Translations under genes and position numbers: made by a program
Shown: positions 7,386 to 13,560 of the stretch, in pieces
Layout of the letters: each line of letters begins with the position of its first letter
Position numbering within the stretch: the stretch's first letter is position 1
Notes under the pieces: generated by a model
What the model was told of the DNA's origin: nothing
The model's input: only the letters and a program-made list of their open reading frames with translations
Database searches by the model: none
IMG/VR virus record: IMGVR_UViG_3300037808_001516
Span: 1-64,000 of that record
DNA: 64,000 nt
DNA from: a virus
Reading direction: 5' to 3' (one strand)

Positions 7386-8143
7386 AAAAAATAAATATCA
7401 ACATAACGGAGGGCAGCGGATGCAATACTTGCAGCGCTCCTGCAGACGATCATGGTTCAGAAGGAGCGAGAATGCACCGTACAACGCTAGCGCACCTTAT
7501 GGCTGACGTCAAGGTATTACTCGGCATGATAGACGACGGAGACGACCTCCCTGAGTGGTTGGAGACGAAAATAACAAAGGCCGGAGACTATATGTCATCA
7601 GCAGCGAGATACATTGCAGGCACTGAAGCTAGGGAGCATGGACAATTAGAAGAAAAGAAAAACTGTGGTTGCGGACAAGACCCATGTATCACATATGGCC
7701 TGCAGAATGAGAGCGTAATCGAAGAAGATGTGTTCTGCGAGGTAGACATATACCCAGAGCTTCACGAAATTTTACAGGATGCAATAACAGAGGACAATGA
7801 ACCTGCGTGCCCCGAATGTCTATATGAAATCATGGTGGATGCTTCTTGCGACTGTTCAGAGATGCTATCAGAAGCTGAATACAGAGGGCGGAAAGTAAAG
7901 TTAAACAAGCCCATGCGCGGAGATGTCAAAAAGTTCAAGGTTTTCGTCAAAGATCCTAAGACAGGAAATATAAAGAAAGTCAATTTTGGACATGGTGGCT
8001 CTTCAGCTAAGAAGAAGGGAGAAAAGACTATGAGAATCAGAAAGTCAAACCCGAAGGCTAGAAAGAATTTTAGAGCAAGACACAATTGCAAAAACCCCGG
8101 ACCAAAAACAAAGGCTAGATATTGGTCTTGTAGGAAGTGGTAA
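7382..8143 (+). CDS. Cys-rich phage protein with ARYWSC basic tail
   Basis: A 253-residue protein of three parts. The Cys-containing N-terminus leads into a helical segment (about 30-80; MIDDGDDLPEWLETKITKAG) of a type common in phage virion-associated small proteins. The middle (about 95-165) is rich in Cys pairs (NCGCGQDPC, CPEC, CDC), possibly a metal site. A basic tail (170-253) reads LNKPMRGDVKKFKVFVKD and ends in ARKNFRARHNC plus KARYWSCRKW. That last element is one I know from T4-like phages and large DNA viruses, function unknown. It closes the four-gene ATGA-coupled cassette; gaggaaagtt precedes the start. A role in head assembly or DNA packaging is inference from neighbours. Confidence 0.7.
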   Translation: MKKININITEGSGCNTCSAPADDHGSEGARMHRTTLAHLMADVKVLLGMIDDGDDLPEWLETKITKAGDYMSSAARYIAGTEAREHGQLEEKKNCGCGQDPCITYGLQNESVIEEDVFCEVDIYPELHEILQDAITEDNEPACPECLYEIMVDASCDCSEMLSEAEYRGRKVKLNKPMRGDVKKFKVFVKDPKTGNIKKVNFGHGGSSAKKKGEKTMRIRKSNPKARKNFRARHNCKNPGPKTKARYWSCRKW

Positions 8144-8146
8144 GAT

Positions 8147-8902
8147 ATGTCCAGAAGAAACAAAGTTGACGTAGAGCAGATTGGATGGGATGAACAGATA
8201 AGAGAAGACATTTCAATATCTGGAAGCCTAACAATCACAGGTTCTATGTTTATAAACAACCTAGGAAGCGACAGTAATGTTTTACTAGTAGGGCCCTCCG
8301 GAGAGATATCTTCAACCAGTACTTTGCACATTGATGAATCGAACGGCCGTGTTGGTATGAATACGACCTCTCCGCAAGAGCAGTTTCATATTCACGGAAA
8401 CAACGCAACACTTAGATTGGGCAATGGAAATTCCACAGGTGAGCATTCGGTAAAATTAGAACTATCAGAACAGTCTAATGCCGATGGCAATATGAATTAC
8501 GGATTTAGCTTGGGTTATGACGGCTCAACTAATGATTTTGAAATAAGAAAATACGCAAACAGTACTGTCGGTAGCACCCAGATGTCTATCGATAGAACGA
8601 CAGGCATTATGACCATGACCAATCCAATAGGCCTGACAGTCGTTGCATCGAACCCATCTACAGTGGGTAATATAGCACACATATATGCCAAAGATGTATC
8701 TACATCTGCTGAAGTCTTTGTTCAAGATGAGGCTGGCAATGTAACCCAGATATCCCCCCACAACACCGAAGGCGAATGGCAATACTTTTCTAAAAATGTA
8801 AAAACAGGAAAAGTGGTAAGAGTCAATATGGAGAAAATGATTCGCAAACTCGAAGAGATCACCGGCGAGTCCTTTATAGAAGAATGGGTAGAAAAAGTAT
8901 AA
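8147..8902 (+). CDS. tail-fibre-like protein
   Basis: A 251-residue protein starting four bases after the previous stop. Residues 20-180 are rich in Gly, Ser, Asn and Thr with short beta-type repeats (SGSLTITGSMFINNLG; NGRVGMNTTSPQEQFHIHGN), the style of trimeric beta-helical phage fibres and of proteins ending in an intramolecular chaperone. The C-terminus, TEGEWQYFSKNVKTGKVVRV followed by NMEKMIRKLEEITG, is a conserved helical end found in marine phage fibre-like proteins and may trimerise. No S74 endosialidase-chaperone catalytic residues are evident. It probably decorates the capsid or tail. Receptor binding is possible but unproven. Confidence 0.6.
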   Translation: MSRRNKVDVEQIGWDEQIREDISISGSLTITGSMFINNLGSDSNVLLVGPSGEISSTSTLHIDESNGRVGMNTTSPQEQFHIHGNNATLRLGNGNSTGEHSVKLELSEQSNADGNMNYGFSLGYDGSTNDFEIRKYANSTVGSTQMSIDRTTGIMTMTNPIGLTVVASNPSTVGNIAHIYAKDVSTSAEVFVQDEAGNVTQISPHNTEGEWQYFSKNVKTGKVVRVNMEKMIRKLEEITGESFIEEWVEKV

Positions 8903-8905
8903 ATA
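8898..8905 (+). promoter_or_regulatory. TATAAATA, T4-late-type -10 element
   Basis: An exact match to the T4 late promoter core TATAAATA. It overlaps the end of the fibre-like gene (stop codon 8900-8902) and is 39 bases before tilS. It could initiate late transcription of the tilS/tRNA unit. A chance match in AT-rich DNA is possible. Confidence 0.35.
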
Positions 8906-8909
8906 ATAC

Positions 8910-8936
8910 TTGACATATGAAATATAATCCTATAAT
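8910..8936 (+). promoter_or_regulatory. sigma70-type promoter for tilS
   Basis: TTGACA (8910-8915) is a perfect -35 box. TATAAT (8931-8936) is a perfect -10 box after a short 15-base spacer; TAATAT at 8933-8938 would give 17 bases. The expected start of transcription lies about 8943, at or next to the ATG at 8945, and there is no Shine-Dalgarno, so the tilS message may be leaderless. This would be a host-polymerase (early) promoter. Confidence 0.55.
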
Positions 8937-8944
8937 ATATTACT

Positions 8945-9547
8945 ATGATAAGAATAATAGGTAAAATCCCTCATAACCTAACCGTAGCTTGTTCTGGTGG
9001 TATAGACTCAATGGTTGTAGTACATTTTCTTCTTCAAGGTAAAAAGAAAGTTAACTTAGCTTATTTCAATCATGACACTCAACATTCTCACAAAGCTCAA
9101 GAATTTGTAGAAAACTATGCAAGTGATAACAATCTAAATCTAGTTATAGGTAGTGTCAAAGGCCGCAAGGGGAAAAGATCCTTGGAAGAGTTTTGGAGAG
9201 ACGAACGTTATGATTTCCTGCAGCGCGTTAGCAGCAACTATATTATTACTTGTCATCATCTCGACGATTGCGTAGAGACTTGGCTGATGTCATCTTTTCA
9301 TGGTCAATCGAAGTTGATACCTTATCACAGAGGTGGTAATGTTTACCGGCCGTTTCTTATGACTACTAAAAAATCAATAAAAGAATATGCAGAAAGAAAA
9401 AAAGTTTCTTGGATCCAAGACCCCTCAAACCAAAAGACGAACTTTATGAGAAATCATGTTAGGCACAACGTGATGCCTCAAGTTTTGGTAGTCAATCCGG
9501 GATTAAGAACCACAATACGTAAAAAATTGATTGAAACTTACTTGTAA
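8945..9547 (+). CDS. tilS: minimal tRNA(Ile)-lysidine synthase
   Basis: Converts C34 of tRNA-Ile2 (anticodon CAU) to lysidine, so that it reads AUA as isoleucine, using ATP and lysine. Motifs seen: the PP-loop SGGIDS (17-22), HHLDDCVETWLMS (104-116), then RPFLMTTKKSIKEYA and WIQDPSNQKTNF with MRNHVR (156-173), all diagnostic of the TilS catalytic domain. At 200 residues it keeps only that N-terminal domain; E. coli TilS is about 430 residues with additional C-terminal domains. It lies 24 bases upstream of a tRNA with a CAU anticodon carrying tRNA-Ile2-type acceptor pairs, the obvious substrate. Its own start, MIRIIGKI, uses AUA for three of four isoleucines. The start has no ribosome site, see the promoter entry. 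Confidence 0.9.
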   Translation: MIRIIGKIPHNLTVACSGGIDSMVVVHFLLQGKKKVNLAYFNHDTQHSHKAQEFVENYASDNNLNLVIGSVKGRKGKRSLEEFWRDERYDFLQRVSSNYIITCHHLDDCVETWLMSSFHGQSKLIPYHRGGNVYRPFLMTTKKSIKEYAERKKVSWIQDPSNQKTNFMRNHVRHNVMPQVLVVNPGLRTTIRKKLIETYL

Positions 9548-9554
9548 AATCTGT

Positions 9555-9562
9555 TATAAATA
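9555..9562 (+). promoter_or_regulatory. TATAAATA element before the tRNA gene
   Basis: TATAAATA lies ten bases before the first base of the tRNA, the distance expected for a -10 element of a transcript starting just ahead of the tRNA. It matches the T4 late promoter core. Read-through from tilS could also make the tRNA. Confidence 0.35.
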
Positions 9563-9571
9563 TATGTATAA

Positions 9572-9648
9572 GGGCCTATAGCTCAATCGGTTAGAGCATC
9601 TGTCTCATAAACAGAAGGTTTCTGGTTCAAGTCCAGGTGGGCCCACCA
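9572..9648 (+). tRNA. tRNA-CAU, probably tRNA-Ile2 (lysidine substrate)
   Basis: A 77-nt cloverleaf with encoded CCA (9646-9648). The acceptor GGGCCTA (9572-9578) pairs with TGGGCCC (9638-9644). The anticodon arm is TCTGT-CTCATAA-ACAGA (9599-9615) with anticodon CAT at 9606-9608, the variable loop is AGGTT, and the T arm is TCTGG-TTCAAGT-CCAGG. It is not an initiator: base 1 pairs with 72 and the anticodon stem lacks three G-C pairs. C4-G69 and C5-G68 are present, the acceptor pairs reported to mark tRNA-Ile2 for E. coli TilS as against elongator tRNA-Met. With tilS directly upstream, AUA decoding is the best reading; elongator methionine is the alternative. Confidence 0.88.
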
Positions 9649-9668
9649 ATCAAACTAAGGAGAAAATA

Positions 9669-9848
9669 ATGATTGTAGAAAAGTTGAAGAACATTTTAGA
9701 GGAATTAGCGCATGCCGAAGAAGATGCAACAAAGAGTGAAGAAGGAAATGCGTCCGCTGGTAGGAGAGTAAGAAAAGCTTCCATGTCAGCCATTAGGGAA
9801 CTGAAGGAACTTAGGAACTTAGTATTGCAGCAGATAAAGGGAGAATAA
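9669..9848 (+). CDS. histone H1-like (Hc1-type) small protein
   Basis: A 59-residue ORF behind actaaggagaaa, overlapping the next start by one base (TAATG). The helical protein contains EEGNASAGRRVRKASMSAIR followed by ELKELRN. This closely resembles the GNKAAGTRVRKxMxxLKxL core of the bacterial Hc1 histone-like family (from memory). The family binds DNA or is of unclear function in small forms. The N-terminal half is acidic, and the protein lacks the long Lys/Ala/Pro tail of chlamydial Hc1. It lies between the tRNA and the ClpP-like gene. Nucleoid or virion DNA binding is inference. Confidence 0.65.
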   Translation: MIVEKLKNILEELAHAEEDATKSEEGNASAGRRVRKASMSAIRELKELRNLVLQQIKGE

Positions 9849-10486
9849 TGAGGGACTATTTTTGGGGTGAAAAGAAAGATGACCAACCGCAGGATCCGAT
9901 GTCTGTACATGAGTTTGCGTCGGAAACAAAAGGACACGCTTCAACAGACAATAATGTTGTAGACACTCTTCATAACAGAATATATTTTTATTCTGGCGTC
10001 ACGAGACCAAAAATACTTACTTTAAATAAGAGTATATTTAGTTTAAACGTTAATATGCTTTCGAAAACCGGACCATTACAGTATGAGCCACCTCCAATTA
10101 TCTTGCATATAAACAGCTATGGCGGCTCTGTGTTCGCTGGGCTCGCTGCCGTTGACTACATTAGGAATTCAAAGATACCAGTACACACAGTTATTGATGG
10201 ATGCGCAGCCTCCGCTGCAACGTTAATGTCTTGTGTGGGATCCCATCGCATGATGCACAAAAACTCGTGTATGTTAGTGCATCAATTGTCTGGTGTGATG
10301 TGGGGTAAATTCCAAGAAATGCAAGATGATATGGAAAATTCTGAAATGTTAATGGAGAAAATCAAGAACATCTACAGAGAGCACACAAAAATACCAAAAA
10401 AAGAGATGGATAATATCCTAAAGCATGATATTTGGTGGGAAGCTGAAAAATGCCTGCAGTATGGATTGATAGACGAGATTATATAG
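9848..10486 (+). CDS. ClpP-like serine protease (S14 family)
   Basis: A 212-residue protein with the ClpP/crotonase-like fold. PPIILHINSYGGSVFAGLAA (81-100) is the oxyanion/strand region. The catalytic triad is visible as S122 (DGCAASAATLM), H145 (MLVHQ) and D194 (LKHDIWWEAEK), followed by the family end YGLIDEI. About 60 residues at the N-terminus differ from housekeeping ClpP, which could alter docking to ClpX/ClpA or make it ATPase-independent. In phages this fold serves either as a ClpP replacement or as a prohead maturation protease, and both fit here. The tmRNA tag of this phage ends in YALAA, a ClpX signal. It shares TAATG with the upstream small gene. Confidence 0.82.
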   Translation: MRDYFWGEKKDDQPQDPMSVHEFASETKGHASTDNNVVDTLHNRIYFYSGVTRPKILTLNKSIFSLNVNMLSKTGPLQYEPPPIILHINSYGGSVFAGLAAVDYIRNSKIPVHTVIDGCAASAATLMSCVGSHRMMHKNSCMLVHQLSGVMWGKFQEMQDDMENSEMLMEKIKNIYREHTKIPKKEMDNILKHDIWWEAEKCLQYGLIDEII

Positions 10487-10801
10487 ATGAGTGGTAAAAA
10501 AGATAAAACTTTAAGAGAGTATACCATTGATGAGTCTCACGATGTGATAGTTAAACATCTCGGTACCGAACAGAGTAAGAATATGCTGGACTTCAAAAAT
10601 CACAGGAAATATAATAAACTAAAAAACACATATAGGTTTACTGTCAATATTATATCGTTAAATTTCCTAACAAGCATCATGAATGATGAAGAAGTCGCAA
10701 GCGTACATTTTAGCCCTTCTATCCCACCCCCAGGCACTGGCTTTGATGGAACATCGTTAAGGTATAAAGTTTACGTTGAATATTACGAAAAGGAGGATTA
10801 A
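10487..10801 (+). CDS. unknown phage protein (104 aa)
   Basis: The ATG follows the ClpP-like stop codon directly. The protein is charged and soluble, with a helical N-terminal half (DESHDVIVKHLGTEQSKNML) and a beta-type C-terminal half ending YKVYVEYYEKED. There is a short Pro-rich turn (SPSIPPPGTG). I do not recognise it. Its coupling to the ClpP-like gene suggests a partner, adaptor or simply a cotranscribed virion protein. The end carries the strong aaaaggagg ribosome site used by the next gene. Confidence 0.6.
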   Translation: MSGKKDKTLREYTIDESHDVIVKHLGTEQSKNMLDFKNHRKYNKLKNTYRFTVNIISLNFLTSIMNDEEVASVHFSPSIPPPGTGFDGTSLRYKVYVEYYEKED

Positions 10802-10804
10802 GAG

Positions 10805-10981
10805 GTGCCAACATTAAGAACAATACAGAATAGATTACAAAAAATTAAAACTGAAATAATGGAAATTGAAGCTTCAATCGAAAGAGCAGAGACGGCCGGA
10901 AAACCTCACTTTGCAAATAGACTCAGGATGATGATAGAGAAGAAGCTAGAAAAAATCAGTTCTTTATCAGAGGAAGAATGA
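10805..10981 (+). CDS. small coiled-coil protein, GTG start
   Basis: A 58-residue ORF starting at GTG 10805, eight bases after aaaaggagg, one of the best ribosome sites in the window. The sequence (LQKIKTEIMEIEASIERAET; MMIEKKLEKISSLSEEE) is an obvious heptad-rich helical hairpin or coiled coil. Function unknown; such small coiled coils are often adaptors or inhibitors. Its last 26 bases overlap the end of the oppositely oriented protease gene, so no terminator lies between them. Confidence 0.62.
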   Translation: MPTLRTIQNRLQKIKTEIMEIEASIERAETAGKPHFANRLRMMIEKKLEKISSLSEEE

Positions 10982-11720
10982 TCTCTGTCTTACCAGTATA
11001 CATTTGAATTACTTCATATAAAAATAATGCACTAGCATGCCAGTTAGTCATTATGGTTACGTGGTGGAAATTGTGTGCCGCCCACAGAACGCCCACCATT
11101 TTATTATTCATATCTAAAATGACAGACCCTGAAGAACCGCCAACCGCAGGTACTCCGACCATGGCATTCGATGCATCAATGTCTCCGCTAAATATTCCTG
11201 TTAGGATTGGCATCACTGGAGGGTGATATATACCTGCCGGCGATCCTAGATAATATACTTCTTGTCCCGCTTTCGGAGCAAACATTGAAAAATCAACACC
11301 GGTTTCTCTAAGTGTGGGTACCCAAAGAGCACACATATCAACGCTTCCCATCCCATTGTCGTGAGTAGCTTTTATTACGTGCGCTTGGTGTTGGTTACCT
11401 TTGTAATCTACAACGCTTACTTCTTGTTGATATTTTGAGATCCTATTTTCGTCAACCTCTGATTCGCAAACATGTCCCGCCGTGATAACTATTGTTTGAT
11501 CTTCAATCATGTTGACCACCATTCCACTTCCCATAGACATATATTCGCCCGTAGGACACATAGCTACGTAATCCGGCAAACATTCTAATATTTTGACTGT
11601 GTGTAATATTTTTACATAACTTTTTATTGGAGGATCGACCTTTCTTTCAAGATTTATCGTAGTACAACTAAAAATCAGTGGTAAAAATAAAATAAAAATA
11701 AGTTTGCTTTTATTCAACAT
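10956..11720 (-). CDS. lipoprotein trypsin-like serine protease
   Basis: The only minus-strand gene in the window. A 254-residue protein with an N-terminal hydrophobic signal (KLIFILFLPLIFSC) ending in a lipobox-like IFSC, so probably anchored in the host outer or inner membrane. A chymotrypsin-fold protease triad is visible: H83 (VITAGHVC), D128 (GSVDMCALW) and S197 (GGSSGSVIL). Several cysteines (C47, C55, C85, C130) could form disulfides in the periplasm. Its opposite orientation, own promoter region and export signal are typical of a moron expressed independently of the lytic genes, for example for superinfection exclusion or envelope remodelling. No ribosome site is seen; TATTTATT (minus strand, 11732-11725) precedes the start. 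Confidence 0.8.
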   Translation of the reverse strand: MLNKSKLIFILFLPLIFSCTTINLERKVDPPIKSYVKILHTVKILECLPDYVAMCPTGEYMSMGSGMVVNMIEDQTIVITAGHVCESEVDENRISKYQQEVSVVDYKGNQHQAHVIKATHDNGMGSVDMCALWVPTLRETGVDFSMFAPKAGQEVYYLGSPAGIYHPPVMPILTGIFSGDIDASNAMVGVPAVGGSSGSVILDMNNKMVGVLWAAHNFHHVTIMTNWHASALFLYEVIQMYTGKTEIILPLIKN

Positions 11721-11724
11721 ACAT

Positions 11725-11732
11725 AATAAATA
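11725..11732 (-). promoter_or_regulatory. TATTTATT element before the minus-strand protease
   Basis: On the minus strand TATTTATT ends four bases before the ATG of the protease gene. The same core precedes several plus-strand genes. It falls in the 48-base divergent gap between the protease and the small exported peptide. Confidence 0.33.
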
Positions 11733-11768
11733 TATATGAAAATAACTTTTCGTTAAAAGGAGTACAAA

Positions 11769-11945
11769 ATGAATATCATACTTACGGCCCTAACAATAAC
11801 TACTTTAGCCATCTGCGGGCCAGGAAAGAACACAATCAAGGAAGATTTAATTATTAAAAAAAATACTAATTCCGCATCAGAAAAAACAATTCAATATAAA
11901 AAGGTACCTACCAAGTGGGTAAAAATGCCTAAAAAATCTAATTAA
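11769..11945 (+). CDS. small exported or lipoprotein-like peptide (58 aa)
   Basis: The ORF starts eight bases after aaaaggag. The N-terminus NIILTALTITTLAIC is a short hydrophobic signal ending in Cys (LAIC, an imperfect lipobox with Ile before the Cys). The remaining 42 residues are Lys-rich and polar. It is divergent from the lipoprotein protease gene, with 48 bases between them, suggesting two envelope-acting products from one locus. Candidates are an o-spanin-like lipoprotein, an immunity partner of the protease, or an exclusion peptide; none is established. The stop codon lies inside a repeated 13-base motif (11938-11950). Confidence 0.62.
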   Translation: MNIILTALTITTLAICGPGKNTIKEDLIIKKNTNSASEKTIQYKKVPTKWVKMPKKSN

Positions 11946-11950
11946 TAGTG
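11938..11950 (+). repeat. CTAATTAATAGTG intergenic motif, copy 1
   Basis: A 13-base word present again at 61929-61941. Here it overlaps the stop codon of the small exported peptide gene and ends 27 bases before the TTG start of phoH, almost the same distance as at the second site. It contains AATAGTG, the reverse complement of CACTATT found in the TAACACTATTTATA motif. A regulatory site is likely but its type is unknown. Confidence 0.4.
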
Positions 11951-11977
11951 CTATTATAAAACAGAAAAGGAAACATT

Positions 11978-13294
11978 TTGGCTAAAAAAACTTACGTACT
12001 AGATACAAGTGTTTATTTGACAGATTCTAACTGCATAAATTCATTTGGAAACAACGACATCGTCATACCTCTCAAGGTTCTAGAGGAAATCGACAAACAT
12101 AAAAAAAGACAAGATTCGGTTGGCTCACAGGCTAGATCGACAATACGATCACTCGATGCACTTAGAGATAAGGGCAGTCTATCTAAAGGGGTCCGTATTG
12201 AAAAGGGACTAGGAATCATAAGAGTTTCTTCCTATAATCCATTGTGCCTACCAGACGATTTGGATCTGGAAGATCCAGACAACCAAATAATAGCTACAGC
12301 GCTTTCAGAGCAAGAGATTGCCCCTAAATCAAGAAAGCTGGTGGTTGTATCACGTGATATTAATATGAGAGTCAAGTGTGATGCGTTGGGTCTACTTACT
12401 GAGGACTATAATGCTGAACAAGTCGTACATAATGCTGAGGGATTGTATACTGGTAGAGCAGAGATACTTGTGGATGAACAAGAAATCGATAGGTTTTATG
12501 CAGGTGATGAAATATGGATGGATCCTGAAGAACACATCTTAAGCCCTAATCAGTTTATAATGCTGATATCTAACTCAAATGATAAAAAGACAGCTTTAGC
12601 AAAATTTGAGAATTATAACAAGCCGCTTCAAAAGATTGTAAAGAGCAATAAAAAGATTTGGAGTACTGAACCTAGAAACAAGGAGCAACAATTTGCATTT
12701 GAGCTTTTGCTGGATCCCAACATACCAGTCGTTTCTTTAGTTGGAAAAGCCGGCTCCGGCAAAACATTACTAGCACTAGCCTCAGGATTGGAACAAACGT
12801 TTGGAAAGGGAGCCTTGTATAAGAAGATCGTAGTGACAAAGCCAGTGGAACCGGTGGGTAAGGACATTGGTTTTCTTCCGGGCTCAATGGAAGAGAAGAT
12901 GTTGCCCTGGCTGGCCCCAATACAGGATAACCTTCAGTTTCTTATGGGGGATGACAAGGCAACACTAGAACTTTATATGGAAAAAGGTCAGATAGAAGTA
13001 GAAGCGATGACATTTATCCGCGGTCGATCAATATCAAACGCATTTATTGTAATAGATGAAGTTCAGAACATGACACAGCATGAAATTAAGACCGTACTGA
13101 CAAGGGTAGGAGAAGGTACCAAGATCGTCCTTACAGGCGACATTGAACAGATAGATAACGTCTACATAGATGCAACTAACAACGGCCTCTCGTACGTTGT
13201 AGAACGTCTCAAAGACGAACAGATAACAGGACACGTAACACTATTGAAGGGAGAGAGGTCAAAGGTGGCCACGATAGCAGCAACAAAACTATGA
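11978..13294 (+). CDS. phoH: PIN-PhoH (PhoH2-type RNA helicase/nuclease-like protein)
   Basis: A 438-residue two-domain protein. Residues 5-150 are a PIN ribonuclease domain (YVLDTSVYLTD with D9; LEEIDKHKK; DPDNQIIATA; VVSRDINMR with D126). Residues 235-438 are the PhoH P-loop ATPase with Walker A GKAGSGKT (256-263), GFLPGSMEEKMLPW and Walker B FIVIDEVQNM. The fusion is the PhoH2 class, reported to act as a sequence-selective RNA unwinding and cutting enzyme in mycobacteria. PhoH genes are common in phages of phosphate-poor waters. I use TTG 11978 as start, eight bases after aaaagg, giving MAKKTYVLDT. The stop overlaps the next ATG (ATGA). Confidence 0.88.
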   Translation: MAKKTYVLDTSVYLTDSNCINSFGNNDIVIPLKVLEEIDKHKKRQDSVGSQARSTIRSLDALRDKGSLSKGVRIEKGLGIIRVSSYNPLCLPDDLDLEDPDNQIIATALSEQEIAPKSRKLVVVSRDINMRVKCDALGLLTEDYNAEQVVHNAEGLYTGRAEILVDEQEIDRFYAGDEIWMDPEEHILSPNQFIMLISNSNDKKTALAKFENYNKPLQKIVKSNKKIWSTEPRNKEQQFAFELLLDPNIPVVSLVGKAGSGKTLLALASGLEQTFGKGALYKKIVVTKPVEPVGKDIGFLPGSMEEKMLPWLAPIQDNLQFLMGDDKATLELYMEKGQIEVEAMTFIRGRSISNAFIVIDEVQNMTQHEIKTVLTRVGEGTKIVLTGDIEQIDNVYIDATNNGLSYVVERLKDEQITGHVTLLKGERSKVATIAATKL

Positions 13295-13560
13295 AAAATC
13301 CAGATTTATTAAAAGAAGTAATACCAACAGAGTCAGAGTTAAAAGAGATAGTAGTTAATTATGTTGGAAAAGTCATAAACCCAGAAAGTGATGAAATTAC
13401 CGTGGAAAATATTATTGATGTGTTTGCGGAACAGTTTCCAGAGTTCTTACTCGTGTTGGCAGAAGAGAACTGGGTAAATGGATACACTCAAGCATTAAAA
13501 GATACGGAGTACGTGGATGACAAAAGTAGAATACATAAAACAGAAACAACTGCAGGCTAA
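13291..13560 (+). CDS. unknown acidic protein (89 aa)
   Basis: Overlaps phoH by ATGA and the following zincin gene by 44 bases. The protein is acidic and helical (ESELKEIVVNYVGKVINPES; ENIIDVFAEQFPEFLLVLAE; NGYTQALKDTEYVDDK). I do not recognise it, though small acidic proteins of this type are frequent beside phage phoH genes. Translational coupling to phoH suggests a partner or inhibitor role, which is only inference. Confidence 0.62.
   Translation: MKNPDLLKEVIPTESELKEIVVNYVGKVINPESDEITVENIIDVFAEQFPEFLLVLAEENWVNGYTQALKDTEYVDDKSRIHKTETTAG

Noticed and set aside
9572-9648. Initiator tRNA-fMet
   Set aside because: Base 1 pairs with 72 and the anticodon stem lacks the three consecutive G-C pairs; CAU with TilS next door fits tRNA-Ile2 better.
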